Shown: positions 45,405 through 57,541, counted from the first letter of the stretch. The stretch: DNA of 64,000 nt from Limonium bicolor (GCA_023374045.1 CM041779.1:268098131-268162130); one strand, 5' to 3'. Translations and numbers: made by a program. The notes: generated by a model not told the origin, from the sequence alone.

Positions 45405-45930
45405 GATTCACGTTAAACTATGACATCACAATATATAATAAGCTTTATAATATGAATCTGAATTGTATATTATGAAACTGGATTTTATAGCATAAAAATA
45501 GTTCATTATGATAATTTTGGTTCATTTCTCTTAACCAGAAGATTTACTTTAAACTATGACATTACAATATATAATATATTTTATAATCAGAAACTGAATT
45601 TTATAGCAAACAATAGACCCCTTTGATAACTATGCTAATTCATTTCTGTTAAAGAGAAGATTCACTTTAAACTATTACATCACAATAACTTTATAATCTA
45701 GAAGTGGAATATATAGCAGAAAATAGTTCACTTTGATAGCTATGTTGATTTATTTTTCTTAAATAAAAGATTTAATTTAAACTATGACACCACAATATAT
45801 AATAACTTTATAATCTCAAACTGAATTTTATACCAGAAAATAGTTCACTTCAATAACTATATTTATTCGTTTTTCTTAAATAGATGATTCACTGTAAACT
45901 ATGAAATCACAATATATAAGAACTTTATAA
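45405..45930. repeat. Diverged ~110-136-bp tandem repeat, five units
   Basis: Units start with TTTAAACTATGACATCACAATATATAA-like sequence near 45413, 45549, 45667, 45777 and 45894. They continue through CTGAATTTTATAGCA, AATAGTTCACTTTGATAACTATG and TTCTTAAA motifs. Units share roughly 75-85% by eye, so the array is old. Confidence 0.75.
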
Positions 45931-47170
45931 TTTGAAAATGTGTAGTAAAAAAAGGACGAAGAATGAGGATTGAGATAAAGAACAAGATGAAAGGTGCGTG
46001 AAGATGAAGAAAGTGCGAAATGTAGGTGGTTGCTAGGCAAGATAACGACGACAATGGAGATAGGATGTAGCGTTGTCACCTGTCTAGAACAGAGTGGGTC
46101 AGATGTAGAAATTAAGTGTCATGACAGTTGTGGGAATTGATTACTGTTAAGTATTTAGTAAAAGTACCACAAAGGGTTACCATTATATTATGAATATATA
46201 TATATAAAAAGAGAGATTACATGAGTAGTGGGAACTATGAACGTGAATGGTTACATATATACAAAATAATTATTTTAACAATTACCATGGACTATGGTGT
46301 GAGTGTTCCAAGTATTTGGAGCGGTGAAGGTTTTGGAGTTGAGGGTTATCGCAGTGAGAATTTAGGGTAGACACTAGATTCAAATTTACATTTCTGATTT
46401 CATGAGGGAGAACAAAAAAAAGCTAGGTAAAACGACAACTATGTCCATGATGGTGAAAATTAGACAAAGTTGCCCCACCAGGTCGGGAAATTCTTTCCAT
46501 AAACTATTTTGTAAATATCAGTACCTAAGGTCACACGATGAACAAAGGAACAGAAGAAATAGCCGAAGAGGGCACTCTCATTAAGCACGTCCCTTTGCAA
46601 AGCAGCACCCCGACTAGTCCTCAAACCGACCGAGTACGAGGGCTTGGCATCTAAATATAAATATATAAATATATCAATCTTGTAATTGAAGGTAAGTTGA
46701 CGTCTCTGATCAAACTGAAAGTGATAGGGTCTTTGCTTTTTTATTTCAATAAAAACGGCTATTGGATGAAAGGACATGGCCGATTAGGTTCAATTGCTAC
46801 CAGTAGTGTAGTCTACAAAACATTAATACCGTGGGGTCAGCCATCAACCAATGGGGTTGATTGGTTATGTGACTAGTAAAAACCTGAATTTTTGTTACAA
46901 AGTTTTTTTGTAATGACATGTTATTATATATTTTAGTAGTAATAAGTTTTTCATTATCAAAGATATTACTAAAAAACTTGAATAAATGTAACACTATAAT
47001 AATAATATAATTGTTATAAAATAATTTTTATAATTTTTTATATTTTTATTGTATTTTGATATTTTTGCTAATTTTTGTAAATTTTTTAACACTTAGGGCA
47101 TATTGTGAACTTTAAAAGACTTTGTTAACTAGTAGGGGTATTTTTGTCTTTTTTTTATATGGTCAATGAC
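45931..47170. other. Intergenic DNA, no gene seen
   Basis: AT-rich sequence with scattered short frames lacking domains. Confidence 0.45.
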
Positions 47171-47174
47171 TATA

Positions 47175-47285
47175 GTGGCATTTCATGGAGTTTTACGAAA
47201 ATATAATGGCATTTTGTGATTTTTTTTAGTGACATTTCATGAATTAGCCAAAAATAAAGTGGCATTTCATGAAATTTCCCTTATA
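47175..47285. repeat. Four ~30-bp tandem TGGCATTTCATG units
   Basis: TGGCATTTCATGG-like strings at about 47178, 47208, 47231 and 47261 are separated by A/T-rich spacers. A related CATGAAATGCCAC string occurs at about 60810 inside the inverted-repeat element, so the two regions may belong to one repeat family. Confidence 0.5.
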
Positions 47286-48140
47286 TTTTTAGTAACGACC
47301 TAATTTTTAAGAACGAATAAAGTCGTTATGATAAATAATTTAATCTTTCGTTACACCAACTCCCACAATGACATGTAATTGGCATATACAGGGAGGAGCT
47401 GACATTACTTATGCAGGTTTTTATTATAGGGATATCTTTTATCAATGAAACCAGCATTGGCACATTCAATTGGGACCAAGAGGATTTCTCCCCTACAGTG
47501 GGAGTCCCCAAAGTTTGCCTTCACGACGCAGATTTGTCTCCCCCAATGTGCTGATCTTCCTCCTCCTCTGAAGTTTATCTTTCAGTCCTGCCCCACATTG
47601 TTATCCAAGACGAAAAACGCAGACATTCAAATCATTTCCTGCACTCGGGACTAAGGTTAAGCCATGCAACTTCTTGTCTCTATCCCTTTGTTATTTTCTG
47701 CAAATTCATATCCCTTTCGATTCTCCCCACCGAAATTCTTGTCTCTCGCTCGATGCCACCGCCCAAAGAACATTCCTACCCTACTAACCTACGTCTGAGG
47801 ATGCATGATTTTAATCAGAAGTAAGGCCGCCCAGCCCTCACCTCCCTAGTCTTCCACGATGTCCACACTCGAAAGGATGTGGCTTACGAAAGTTGGGCAA
47901 CCCCCTATATCTTGAGTACCATCCTGACTAGAGCGCCGTCTTTCTATCGCCCCTCCCTGGGCTTTGGATCAAATTCCCCACATCTCTGTCCTTATCGTTC
48001 TCGCCTTAAACTAGCCTGTCTGAGGCATAATCTCACCCACCCTGTTCTTAAGTTGCAGGTCCTAGATATGTGTGGAGAGATGCTTACCTTTGATTGACGC
48101 ATTCGTGGTAAGTTTTTTTTTCCGCATTACCAGATCTCTG
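47286..48140. other. Flank of the LINE-like remnant
   Basis: Short plus-strand frames (47445-47654 and 47879-48097) have no recognised domain. They may be decayed 5' parts of the element that continues at 48.1 kb. Confidence 0.35.
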
Positions 48141-48969
48141 CCCAGTCTTACGCATTCATCTTGAGCACTGCTTGAGCGGATTCGGTAGGTTCAAATTCTG
48201 TAAGGTTGGCCAGAACTTGTTTTCATTATTCAATTTGAAGACAAGAATCCCATGGAAGCGGTCCTGTCTAGAAGCCTGTGGACAATCAATCGTATTTTAT
48301 TTGTTATCCAAGCCCTTGAATAAGGAAAGACAATTGAGAACCACGTCTTTAGATGGGTTCCATGCTGGATATGAGTTTTTGACATCCCGAAGGCCTACTG
48401 CAACATGTTGCTTGCTGAAAAAGGTGGGATGTTTCAAAGGACTCATGGAAGACACCACCACTTTTGTTACACCTGCATGTGCCTGAAACTCTTACTCGAC
48501 ATTTAGAAGTCAGTTTGGCGTTCTCTACTCTTATCAATTGGCGGTATGAATATGAATTTCACTATTAGCTATGATAGCATGCCCTTTATCTATGCCAAAT
48601 GTTGTCTATTCCTCAACTCAACCGAATTCTTCCCTCTGATGCCCATTCCTTTCGAGCCTAGTATCCTGTTTGGAATGTAGCTTAGCACCAAAGAAGTTTT
48701 AGCCCGATCCCGCCCCAAGGAGCTCTTCTCTGACCTTACTTTGAGGCCAGCCTTAACAAATATTACTACTGATTTACTTGGCCAACGCGTTTCTGACCCT
48801 TTCAGGTCCAAGTCACTGCCCTATCTAGCAATGCACCATCTGTCATTCTTTGAGGTGAGCCAGCCCTTAGAGATAGATCTTTTTTGGAGGTTACTCCCTA
48901 GAGCTCTAGCAAGCGGTGCTTCACTAACCTTCTTAAGCATGCTTCACTTGAAAAAACCTGGGACCTGAA
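48141..48969 (+). pseudogene. LINE ORF1-like remnant (DUF4283-type), copy A
   Basis: In several broken plus-strand frames this resembles the plant LINE/retroelement ORF1 protein with a DUF4283 domain. It includes KVGQNLFSLFNLK (about 48200), then ISYDSMPFIYAKCCLF (about 48560), a position where the family has its zinc knuckle, and FGM-stop-LSTKE shortly after. Key cysteines are lost and stops are frequent. A related remnant is at 54.2-54.8 kb. The CACTA element begins 82 bp downstream. Confidence 0.45.
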
Positions 48970-49077
48970 CCTTAGGGAGGCGAGCAGAAAGGGAAATTAT
49001 GAAGACTAAAACCCACGTAGGTCTTGTTTCCATGGAGGACTAGGTTGAGGACACTACTAGAAAATACGTAATTAGCG

Positions 49078-49375
49078 ACGGACAATTTTGTCGTTAATCC
49101 GTCGCTAAACTATATTAGCGACGGAATTGTCTATCGCTAATTCCTTCGTCGCTAAATCAAAGTCGCGTCGAACGCCGTCATCCGTCGCCAAATAGTGACG
49201 GATTAGAGACGGAAGTGTCCGTCGCAAATATGTATTTAGCGACGGATTAGAGACGGAATTGTCCGTCGCTAATTTGGCGACGGAATTGTCCGTCGCTAAT
49301 TTGGCGACAGAAATTTAGTTTTTTCTGATTAATTTTTAGCGACGGAATGTCCGTCGCTATTCCGTCGCTAAACTG
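49078..49375. repeat. CACTA left subterminal repeats
   Basis: About a dozen copies of AGCGACGGA or its complement TCCGTCGCT, mostly 8-20 bp apart. Confidence 0.88.
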
Positions 49376-49630
49376 TTTTCATTTTTTAAAAAAATATTTA
49401 ATATTTTAATTTGTAGAAATATTTTCACCTGGAAATGTGGACATATAAAACATTTTATTCATATCCACCTTTAATATGCAATACCATAAAGAGTTGTACT
49501 CATTAATCCCACAAGCAGACCAAAAATAAATGTTCAGTCAACACAATCACACCAAATAAGCTATACCATGAAGTAGTGCAGTCGAATTTAATACAGACAT
49601 AGTTCAAGCTAATAAAGTCAAATGTCATAT

Positions 49631-51756
49631 CTATCTAATACCCGTCCCCCAACCATGCCCATCCCCTGGATGATATCCCATCTGATCATCCGGACCACCC
49701 AAACCACCTGAGCCATCATGTGGATCTTTAGGCCACTGACCCCATCCACCCGTACTAGAGCCAGCACCAGGATCACTGTACGGTCGACTTTGCTGAGAGG
49801 GAAACATTTGGGAGATCTGCGCTCGTATCATCCTCTGCATCTCCTCGCTGAACATCTCCTGGCGCACCGCTTCCCTCTCCTCAATACGAACATGCCACCT
49901 ATAATTTTCATCGAACCTCTGACTCAGCTCCTGCTCAATCTCCATCTTCATGGACTCGTATGTGCTATGGTCTTTGCCGGAAGCATGTGAGCTAGTGCCG
50001 GTGGTGTGAAATGAGTCATGGAAGTACGCTGGTGCTAGCTCGCCCACACCGTAGACCCTCTGCTTTCTGGATTTTTCTTCAACAGCCTTATAAAAAATTT
50101 CATTAGGGTCTACTAGTGTGGCTTGTAGAGATGGATCGTCAGGAGTGGTTGACTCCTGAGTGGCAGCATCTAACAGCTCTTCGTATTTATGCTTCATAAT
50201 CATAACACAATGATATATATATATAATTAGTACTCATCGCTAATGAATAAATTTCAATAATGTAATCAACTTAAATAAGTTAAATTAAAACACTTACAAC
50301 AGTGTCCTCGACCTTGGAGCATACAGGCACACTGTTTCCATGCTCATCCTTGCTCGAATGAGTGTGTATGAACAATGTGTAAGCATCTGGTTCTGTACCG
50401 TATTTCTTAGACTACAAAAAAAACACTTGATTAAATTAGAAGCAAGCCTTTAAAAAATTTGACAGAACCTCCCCTGTTTTTTTTTACATTTGCCCACACA
50501 TATACAATCCAATATTGCACATATCAGAATCTGATAACAATCACAACTCACATAATGCATTCAAAGTTGCATTATCATATTCACATTCACATTCACATGT
50601 ACTTGCATCCAGTTTCATATACACTTACAAAACAAAAAAACTCACCAGAACCCTCTTATGCTCCTTTATCGAGCGAGAACCGCATGCATGAGTAGATAGA
50701 CCACCGCCAGGTGTATGCTCAGTCCTCCGGTTGCGAGAGTTAATCTCGCTGATCTTCTTACACTTCTCATTCGCCCATTCGTGTTCCCAAGCCTGCCAGA
50801 TTTCATCTCTGACTTTTCTCCTCATTCTCTTAGCCTTCATCTTGTAGAGTGTGTCTGAATATCGTTTTCTGCCCAAGGCGCATAATATCTCATAGACGAC
50901 ACTCTCAAGGTCAGGATCCCAACGGAAGCTCTTCTGCATAAATTAGTAAGTGTAAGAATAACATATACAAAAAAAGGTTAATTATCAAGAATGGTTAAAT
51001 ACCTTGAATTCATTGAAATAGAATCTATGGTCGTCCTGGCCCAAACCCTCCCAACTATAACCCTCTGGAAACCACCTCGTCTCAAAGCAAGGAAGAAAAG
51101 AACGAGCAACCTTGTTCGCAGGTAGTAGCTCCCTATAATTATATAATGCGTCACAAATTGACAATTAGCATATATATTTAAAACAAAGTTTATTGAGAAT
51201 TGTTTTTTACTTACATAGTACTTACCTGTCAGAGATAGTAATGACCATGCGGGGATCAACACCACCACCGTGTGAAGCATGTGAAGCCTCTGAGCTATGC
51301 GGTGCTTCGTCAGATGGTGGTGAATCATCATGTAGTGGAGGAGTAGACTGATGTGAAGGAGTAGACTGATATGAAGGAGTAGGCTGACGTGAAGGAGTAG
51401 GCTGTCGTGGCCCGTGGAGGTGGAGGAGTAGGCTGCCGTGGAGGTGGAGGAGTAGGCTGTCGGCGTAAAGGTAGAGATACAGATCGACGTCTCTCAACAG
51501 ACGGCTGTGAATCTGGGACAATAGAAGAATGGTGTGGGTGAGAGTCGAAATAAGGGGTCCCTAGGGGTGCTCGTCCTGACAAGGAGTGCGAAGGGGGCGG
51601 ATGTGTAGAACCCAATGGGGATCCATGACCATAACCATCCACATGATCAGCTGCAGCCTGCTGAGAATCACCTGGGGGAGTAGAAGTGCTGGCCCTGCTT
51701 CTGCTTCGACCAAATGACCAGCCAGATTTAAAAAAACTTCTACCACCTGCCATCAC
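49631..51756 (-). CDS. CACTA accessory protein, Transposase_24-type, five exons
   Basis: Predicted exons on the minus strand are 51756-51226, 51132-51003, 50933-50646, 50411-50298 and 50191-49631, all with GT/AG borders and, after exon 1, a continuous frame. Exon 1 starts MMAGGRSFF and is a Ser/Pro/His-rich, disordered tail. A one-base frame change near 51409, in a repeated CCTCCACG stretch, breaks it. Exon 2 has LPANKVARSFLPCFETRWFP. Exon 3 has the family signatures FRWDPD, IWQAWEHEW, SEINSRNRR and HACGSRSIKEH. Exon 4 (TLFIHTHSSKDEHGNSV) and the start of exon 5 complete the Ptta/En-Spm (Transposase_24) domain; the C-terminus is Gly/Pro-rich. In this superfamily the product binds the subterminal repeats and assists the main transposase. 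The frame change may be a real mutation or a sequence error. Confidence 0.8.
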
Positions 51757-51884
51757 TATGAAAACCCATGCATGACAAACTTCACGTTAAACACTTAGTA
51801 GAATAAATATTTTTATACATAAATTAAAAACAAATGAAATCGATAATATATTGATGTTGCATAGTAGTTGTATGTAAGTTTACT

Positions 51885-52035
51885 TGTTAAATTTATGTAT
51901 CTGTTATGTCTACTAAATCAAATGTTTCTTCATCATCGACCGAAGGTGATAAAACCACATGATCTACGGTTTCATCTTGTAGTGGTTGAACCTCCTCATC
52001 AACACTACACAATAGACGCCAGAATGGGCATCAGA
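51885..52035 (-). pseudogene. Possible C-terminal scrap of the CACTA main transposase
   Basis: The minus strand encodes an acidic tail (DEEVQPLQDE, then DDEETFDLVDITDT and a stop) resembling the extreme C-terminus of TnpD-like proteins. It lies just upstream of the accessory gene, where TnpD normally sits. The remainder of TnpD is missing. The similarity is weak, because acidic tails are low in information. Confidence 0.35.
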
Positions 52036-52689
52036 TACCCAATGTTATTGATCCAGCTGTGTACAAATTATACAATTCAATATATCTTAAATGAGAAAGT
52101 GAATGATGTGGATTTTACAAATAAGAATGGAAGATGGGAAGCTTGAATTGGTGTTATATACTTGATGTTAGCTCGAATTAGTTCATTGATCGATCACCTG
52201 TTTACTCTTTATGATAAATTAAAATGTTTATCTTAATTAAATTCGTTTGGGGTTAGAGCTTTTTTAGTTTTATTAATCAAATTTGTAATTTGTTGTTGTT
52301 TTTTCTCAAAATGCTCAAAAATATCAAAAACTAACAACAACATATATAACAAATCATCAATATATCAGTAACTAGCAATTTTAAGCATAAATTAGCAACT
52401 AAACATATTTAATTTCGGTGATAACATGCAGAATTACGTTTTCCCCAAATCAATTTTTGAAAACAGAATTTTAGGGTTTTAGAGACATACCTGATGAGTT
52501 TTCTGCCGCCTGAAGTGTACTCCGATCGTCTGTGGTTGCCTGTAGTCGTCGGTGGTCTTTAGTGGCCGGAAAACAACAGATGGGAAGGGGTAGTCGCCGG
52601 TGGTCTGCGATTTCTTCACCTCTGGTACGCTGCCGTGCTCGAAAGAATGAAGAGAACAGAAAGAAGAAGGTCGCAGCGCGACTGATTTT

Positions 52690-52990
52690 ACTAATTATTT
52701 TAGCGACGGACGGGTCCATCGCGATTCCGTCGCTAAAGTTAAATAAAACGATGCCGTTTCAATAAGTAAAATTAAACTTGAGGCGGTCACAAACGGCATC
52801 AAAACGACGTCGTTCCCTTAGCGACGGAAACAGTCCGTCACTAAATCGTCGCAAATATAGGCGCCAGGCCCAGAAATTTGGCGCCACTGACCCCGCCGGA
52901 ATTCCGTCGCCACTCCGCCGCTATTCCGTCGCTAGTCCGTCGCTATTCCGTCGCTAAGTAGCGACGAAATTTCGTCCGTCGCTAATTACG
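52690..52990. repeat. CACTA right subterminal repeats
   Basis: Copies of AGCGACGGA and TCCGTCGCT, in part compacted as ATTCCGTCGCTA units (52890-52985), mirror the left end. Confidence 0.88.
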
Positions 52991-53008
52991 TATTTTCTAG
53001 TAGTGGGA

Positions 53009-54230
53009 AATGGGAGAATGTGACTGCTCCAGAACTTTGGATCAAGCCAATTCTTTGGCAGCAGCTTCACCCAAGGGCCACAAGAAAGAATGATCACCTG
53101 CTTGCTCAATGACATGGATGAAGGTTCTGACCATGCGGTTGAGTCTTTCTCCCCTCAGAACCGCTTAGGATATATTCAAGTTTCGTTCGTTTCTCTTATA
53201 TCTTTCTTGTTATTTTTGGTCCTATTTGTTACTTTTTAAGACTAGCTATGATGTATGGTTATCGATTTGAGATACTTTCTTGAACTTTGTTTTTGTTGGT
53301 TGGTGTTTCAGTGTGGATGATCCCCGTTTGGTGTTGTTTTGGTTTGAAACCCAGCTTGTGCTGGTTGTTGTTGTCCATGCATGCACTGCTATTGAAGAGT
53401 TCCATGAGAACACCTTCCAAAAGCAATGGGATGTTTCTGTTGTTGGCTGCTTCTCTTGGGATGAGATGCGATTCACCACCATGTACTCTTGTATGCCTTC
53501 ATTCTAATACTAGTGCCTTTGGTTTCATTTTTTTTTTTTTGCATATATAGGTGTTTGTAACAAACCTATAAATTCAATGGAGTTTTAGAAAAAAGAGTAT
53601 AAAATTACTAACCAAACGTTTCCTTGCGAAGTCTTCTCTCCTTGTGAAGTATGACAAGTTCCTCCTTTCAAGTTACCCAATGATGTTCTTTTCCTAGTTC
53701 CTCCTTGTGAATCTTCTTCATCCTGCATGCGAGGCGACCTCCTATTTTCCAATGGTGGCAGACCTACCTTGCCTTCTCCGCTTCCATTGTGCACCACCGC
53801 ATATAAGTTGTAGTGATGGCTATAATGGCATTGATTACTCTTTCCTTGCACAAGTGGGCAAGATCTTCTGGATGGACACATGGCGGATGCAGATCTCGGT
53901 TATTCCAACTATATCCGTAATTTCTCAATTCCTTGAGGCATGCAAGGCGTAGAGATTGTAGTATGCAGCCTTTCATTTTTTTTCCTTCTCTGCCCTTCGC
54001 CTACTTCCTCTTATATTAGGCTGACCCCGGATGCGGGAGTTTTTCATTCTAGAACTGTCTCTCAATCTATCTTTTCCTTAACCGCCAAACTACTTGTGTC
54101 TCTTGTGTTACACCCACTTCAAAATTCAACCTCTGCTCACCCCTATTCACCATGGAAACGATAGTAGTTAATGATATAAGTTTGGTTTCCGTTTGCTGCT
54201 TTATTGCTCATCTTTTCTCTGTAATTCCAA
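53009..54230. other. Unassigned sequence right of the CACTA element
   Basis: Short frames on both strands (for example 53280-53507 plus, 53585-53881 minus) have no known domain. It may be the decayed body of the LINE-like element that flanks the CACTA insertion. Confidence 0.35.
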
Positions 54231-54239
54231 TTTGTGTAA

Positions 54240-55440
54240 CCTCCTTGGCACAAATACTTCAAGGCTGTTAGACGAACATCGGGGGATTTACGCTCACAAA
54301 AGTTGGACCAAACCTCTTTGTGTTCGAGTTCGAATATTTAAAGGCTTCGGAAGCTGTTCGAATTAGAGGCCCATAGACAACAAAACAACAATCTTCTTGC
54401 ATTCCAAACTCTTAATCCGACTAATGCTATCTCTCAACAAGAGTTTACTTGGATTCCTTTTCTGGGTCAGAGTTTATGATGTTTCCTGGCACCACCATAC
54501 CCTGGAGTTTTTTAGAAGAGTTGCACAGAAGCTCGGCCGATTCTATGGGGGAGTGGAGGATGGAGAAGCTTCGGGTTTCAAATTTCTCGCCTTAAGGTCC
54601 TAATTAATTAATATTCAAGTCCCAATCTTGCGCGCACTCCCGATGCTGGTTGATGGGCAATATTGCACCATCACCATTAAATATGACAATATGCCACTAA
54701 TCTGCTCCATTTGCGCCCTTGTCACTCACATCGCCGTTGCATGCTCATTGGTTTGGCCGGCGGATGAGGTTGGAGCTCCATATGGCATGTGGTTGTCAAC
54801 TGAGATCTACCTGGTGACGAGACACACGTAAGAGAATCAACAAGCAGATCCATGGAGCTTACCTCATAAAGTGGAACATAATCAATCTTGGACATCAACT
54901 CCCCCTTGTTCCTTTATTTGGGCCAATCGGCCACCGGCTGCGCTGCCTGGCAAGACTGGGGTACACCCAGAATCTTTGAGTTATCCCTACAAAAGGAAGT
55001 TCAGTGAAGTCCTAAGAAGCTTCACGAGCGGAGTATTGGGATCTTCAACTGTCGGAGGCGAGGAGGAAGGGGAAGGGAAATTCTTTTGGTAGTTCTGCAT
55101 TGGTAAGCCAAGTGAATTATAGAACTCGACAAGGGGAAGGATAAGAAAACCCTAGGTGCCGGCCCAGGACCATCATGGAGGGTGATGTTTCGTTTTCTAG
55201 GTGCTTGGGTTTGGTTACTACCCCATGTATCTAAAAAAATTGCCTTGTGTCCTGTTTCACTTATTATCGGCTTGGTGTCCGTTTAATTTCTATGTTTACT
55301 CCCTTAGTCGATCTTAGTTCTTTTGATCTTTTACATAATAGGTCTGTGTTTGGTCAACGGATGTTGGTTAGCGTTTTTAGTTTTGTGATGGTCTATTTTT
55401 GGTCTCGATTTGGGATGGCTCTAGGGTGGTTTTGATGATG
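54240..55440 (+). pseudogene. LINE ORF1-like remnant (DUF4283-type), copy B
   Basis: Plus-strand frames include FTLTKVGPNLFVFEFEYLK, followed by a RIRGP motif and a stop (about 54290-54375), typical of DUF4283. Then comes IKYDNMPLICSICALVTHIAVAC (about 54645-54720), aligned with the zinc knuckle (C-x2-C-x4-H-x4-C) of this family, although only some ligands remain, and YGMWLSTE. Stops and frame changes are frequent. The arrangement parallels copy A on the other side of the CACTA element. Confidence 0.5.
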
Positions 55441-56060
55441 ATTAAGCTTTTGCTTAATCTGGTGTTAGTCTTCTGGATACGTTGATAGGGTTTGTCTGCG
55501 CATGGAGGGCTTGGCGACCCCTGGTGGTTTTGTTGTAGGTTGTGTTGTGGGTGGTGGCGGGATGTTCTTGGGCATTTGTGGATGGGTTTTGGGAGATGGG
55601 AATGGAGATGATGTTCGTCTTAATTTATCTGTTTTATGTTGTTTTTCTAGTTAGCTGGATGGTAATCATGTACAATCTATGTTTAGTTTAATCTATTATT
55701 CCCGTTTTACGAAGAACACACCTATATAAATTCTCAAAAATCTGAGCTGCGAGAAGTAGTTTACTGTCGAAATGGGAATCTTTGAAAACTCTTGGCATCG
55801 ATGAATTTGTGAAACTCAACATTAATTTGCAGAACAATTGGAATTGCGTTTTCCACTAATTGAACAAAAATATCTAATAATACAATTGTAAAATTAAGCC
55901 TGCTGCCTCTGATCATTCACAAGTTGCTCTACATGCTAGAAAAAATTCCCAATATTGGTGGGAAGTAGTCTAATTTACATACATACATAACATGGATCGA
56001 TCTAATTTAGAAGAATACTCGTTTGAGTTTGTCCTTTGGTAACTAGCTAGCTAGTCTTGT
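55441..56060. other. WRKY 3' flank
   Basis: T/G-rich, then AT-rich DNA with no gene seen. The part nearest the gene (about 55740-56064) should contain its 3' untranslated region and polyadenylation signals on the minus strand; no single signal stands out. Confidence 0.45.
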
Positions 56061-56064
56061 TTTT

Positions 56065-57541
56065 TTACCTTTGAGAATTGAACTGGCCTGAGATGGCAGC
56101 AGCAAGGGCAGCTGTAAAATTAGGATCTTTGGTCAAAGAGGAAGCCATATGGTCAACCAGAAACTTATGAAGCTCGGGCGTATTAAATCTCTGCAGCTGG
56201 AGCTGCTGCTGCTCATAGCTGGTGGTAGTAGTGACGGAAGCCGCATTTGCGTTGTTTGTAGGTGACGGAGCTGACATTGGAGTTGATGGTTTTGGTTTTG
56301 TAAGGTCAAGAACGATGGATGATGGTGAGTTGATGACGGGAGCAGTATTATTATGACTCCGGTTGTGGTTGTGAGCGGCTGATGATGAAGTGGATTCCAG
56401 ATGGTTTGGTGGTGGTAGATGGTTATGTTCACCTTCATATGTTGCTACTAAGATAGATTGATCATCACGACTTCTCTGAACCTTTTTCTTGACTGGACAG
56501 TTTGGTGCAAATGAGCATTTGAAATATGCCCTAGGAGATGGGTTGTCTCTGGTCACTTTTTGGCCGTATTTTCTCCATTGATATCCATCTTTTACAATCT
56601 GTACCAGACATTTTTAAATCGCGTTAGTTAGCTAGATTGGTTGATTAATTAAATTTGTTAATACCTGCAGACCAATCAACTCATCAATCAGTTTAATTTG
56701 GATACGAGTGATACTTACAAGGGATGTATCAGATGGGTCGGTCTTGACGAATTTCTTAGAGATCTTGGTGACACCGGTTGCAGTAATATCTGATGATGAT
56801 TTAAGTAGTTTGTTTGGGGAAGATGAGTCTAGATATTCGTCTTCATCACTTGAGCTGCTCTCGGAGACATTTGATTTCCTCTTCTTGGTAACTGAATTAT
56901 TATTGCTCACGCCGGCAGCAGTACTATCAAGATTGTTGTTTGAAATTGGAGTTGGAGTAGCAGCAGTACTAGTGTTGGCGTTTGTTGCTGCAGTAGTATA
57001 ATCCAACAACTGTGTTCTAAGCGCGTTGTATTTCTCACAGACGACAACCAGCATCTCTGTCAGCCGTTTGTTCTCAGCGCTTACTCGGCTGAGTTCCTCC
57101 GTAATCACCGCGTTATTATTAGCGCTGGATCTCTGTTGGTTACATAAAATATTAAAGAAGATATGTGTAAGTTTTATACTCCTGACTCCTGTATATTAAA
57201 GAGAAACTAATTAAGAACGGATTAATTATACAAAATTAACGCACCTGATGTTGTTGTTGTTGATGATGATGATCTTTGAGGTTGAGGGAGACCAGCTGTG
57301 TGCTGGTGGCCGGGATCTGATGATGATAAAAATTGTGTTGATGAGACATAGTAGTAGTAGTAGTAGTAGTGCTATTGTTGATGTTGTGTTGTTCCTGCAG
57401 CTGCTCTGATTTTACAGGTGAGTCGTCCAGGAGGCGTAGGGTATTGCTACTCCTCTGATTGCTGCCATCAACACTACTGTGATTGTTGTTGATTGATAGA
57501 TTCAGCGAAGTGCTCAACCATGACGGTGAATAATCCATCAA
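56065..57541 (-). CDS. WRKY transcription factor, group IIa (WRKY40-like)
   Basis: A nuclear DNA-binding protein that recognises W-boxes (TTGACC/T); group IIa members mostly act as regulators of defence and abscisic-acid responses. Predicted exons are 57541-57245, 57132-56719 and 56598-56065, with GT/AG borders and phase-0 joins, giving 414 residues. Residues 1-99 are His/Gln/Asn/Thr-rich after [18 protein letters not shown] leucine-zipper-like heptad (L113, N120, L127, Y134, L141) lies in exon 2 and is typical of group IIa, followed by a KKRK nuclear signal and an [11 protein letters not shown] stretch. The WRKY domain has WRKYGQK at about 245-251 and a C-x5-C-x23-H-x-H zinc finger (C265, C271, H295, H297). 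The conserved group IIa tail [19 protein letters not shown] closes the protein. It is longer than the ~300 residues usual for the subgroup, because of homopolymeric stretches in all three exons. It appears intact. The specific orthologue is inferred from motifs. Confidence 0.93.

Larger units (their letters stand above)
49052..53005 (-). mobile_element. CACTA (En/Spm-type) DNA transposon, non-autonomous
   Basis: 3954 bp with perfect inverted ends starting CACTACTAGAAAATACGTA, flanked by GGA at 49049-49051 and 53006-53008, the 3-bp duplication expected for CACTA. Both subterminal regions (49078-49375 and about 52700-52990) are filled with AGCGACGGA/TCCGTCGCT motifs in both orientations, which in this superfamily are transposase-binding sites. 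It carries a single spliced Transposase_24-type gene on the minus strand. The main TnpD-like transposase is absent apart from a possible C-terminal scrap, so movement would need a full-length relative. Confidence 0.93.

Noticed and set aside
51868..52146. 92-codon plus-strand frame in the CACTA element
   Set aside because: It is antisense to the element's gene and has no domain; the opposite strand offers a better, though weak, explanation as a transposase tail.
52471..52719. 82-codon minus-strand frame as an upstream coding exon
   Set aside because: A donor-like CAGGTATGT lies near 52490, so a 5' non-coding exon is possible, but the protein shows no known domain and overlaps subterminal repeats.
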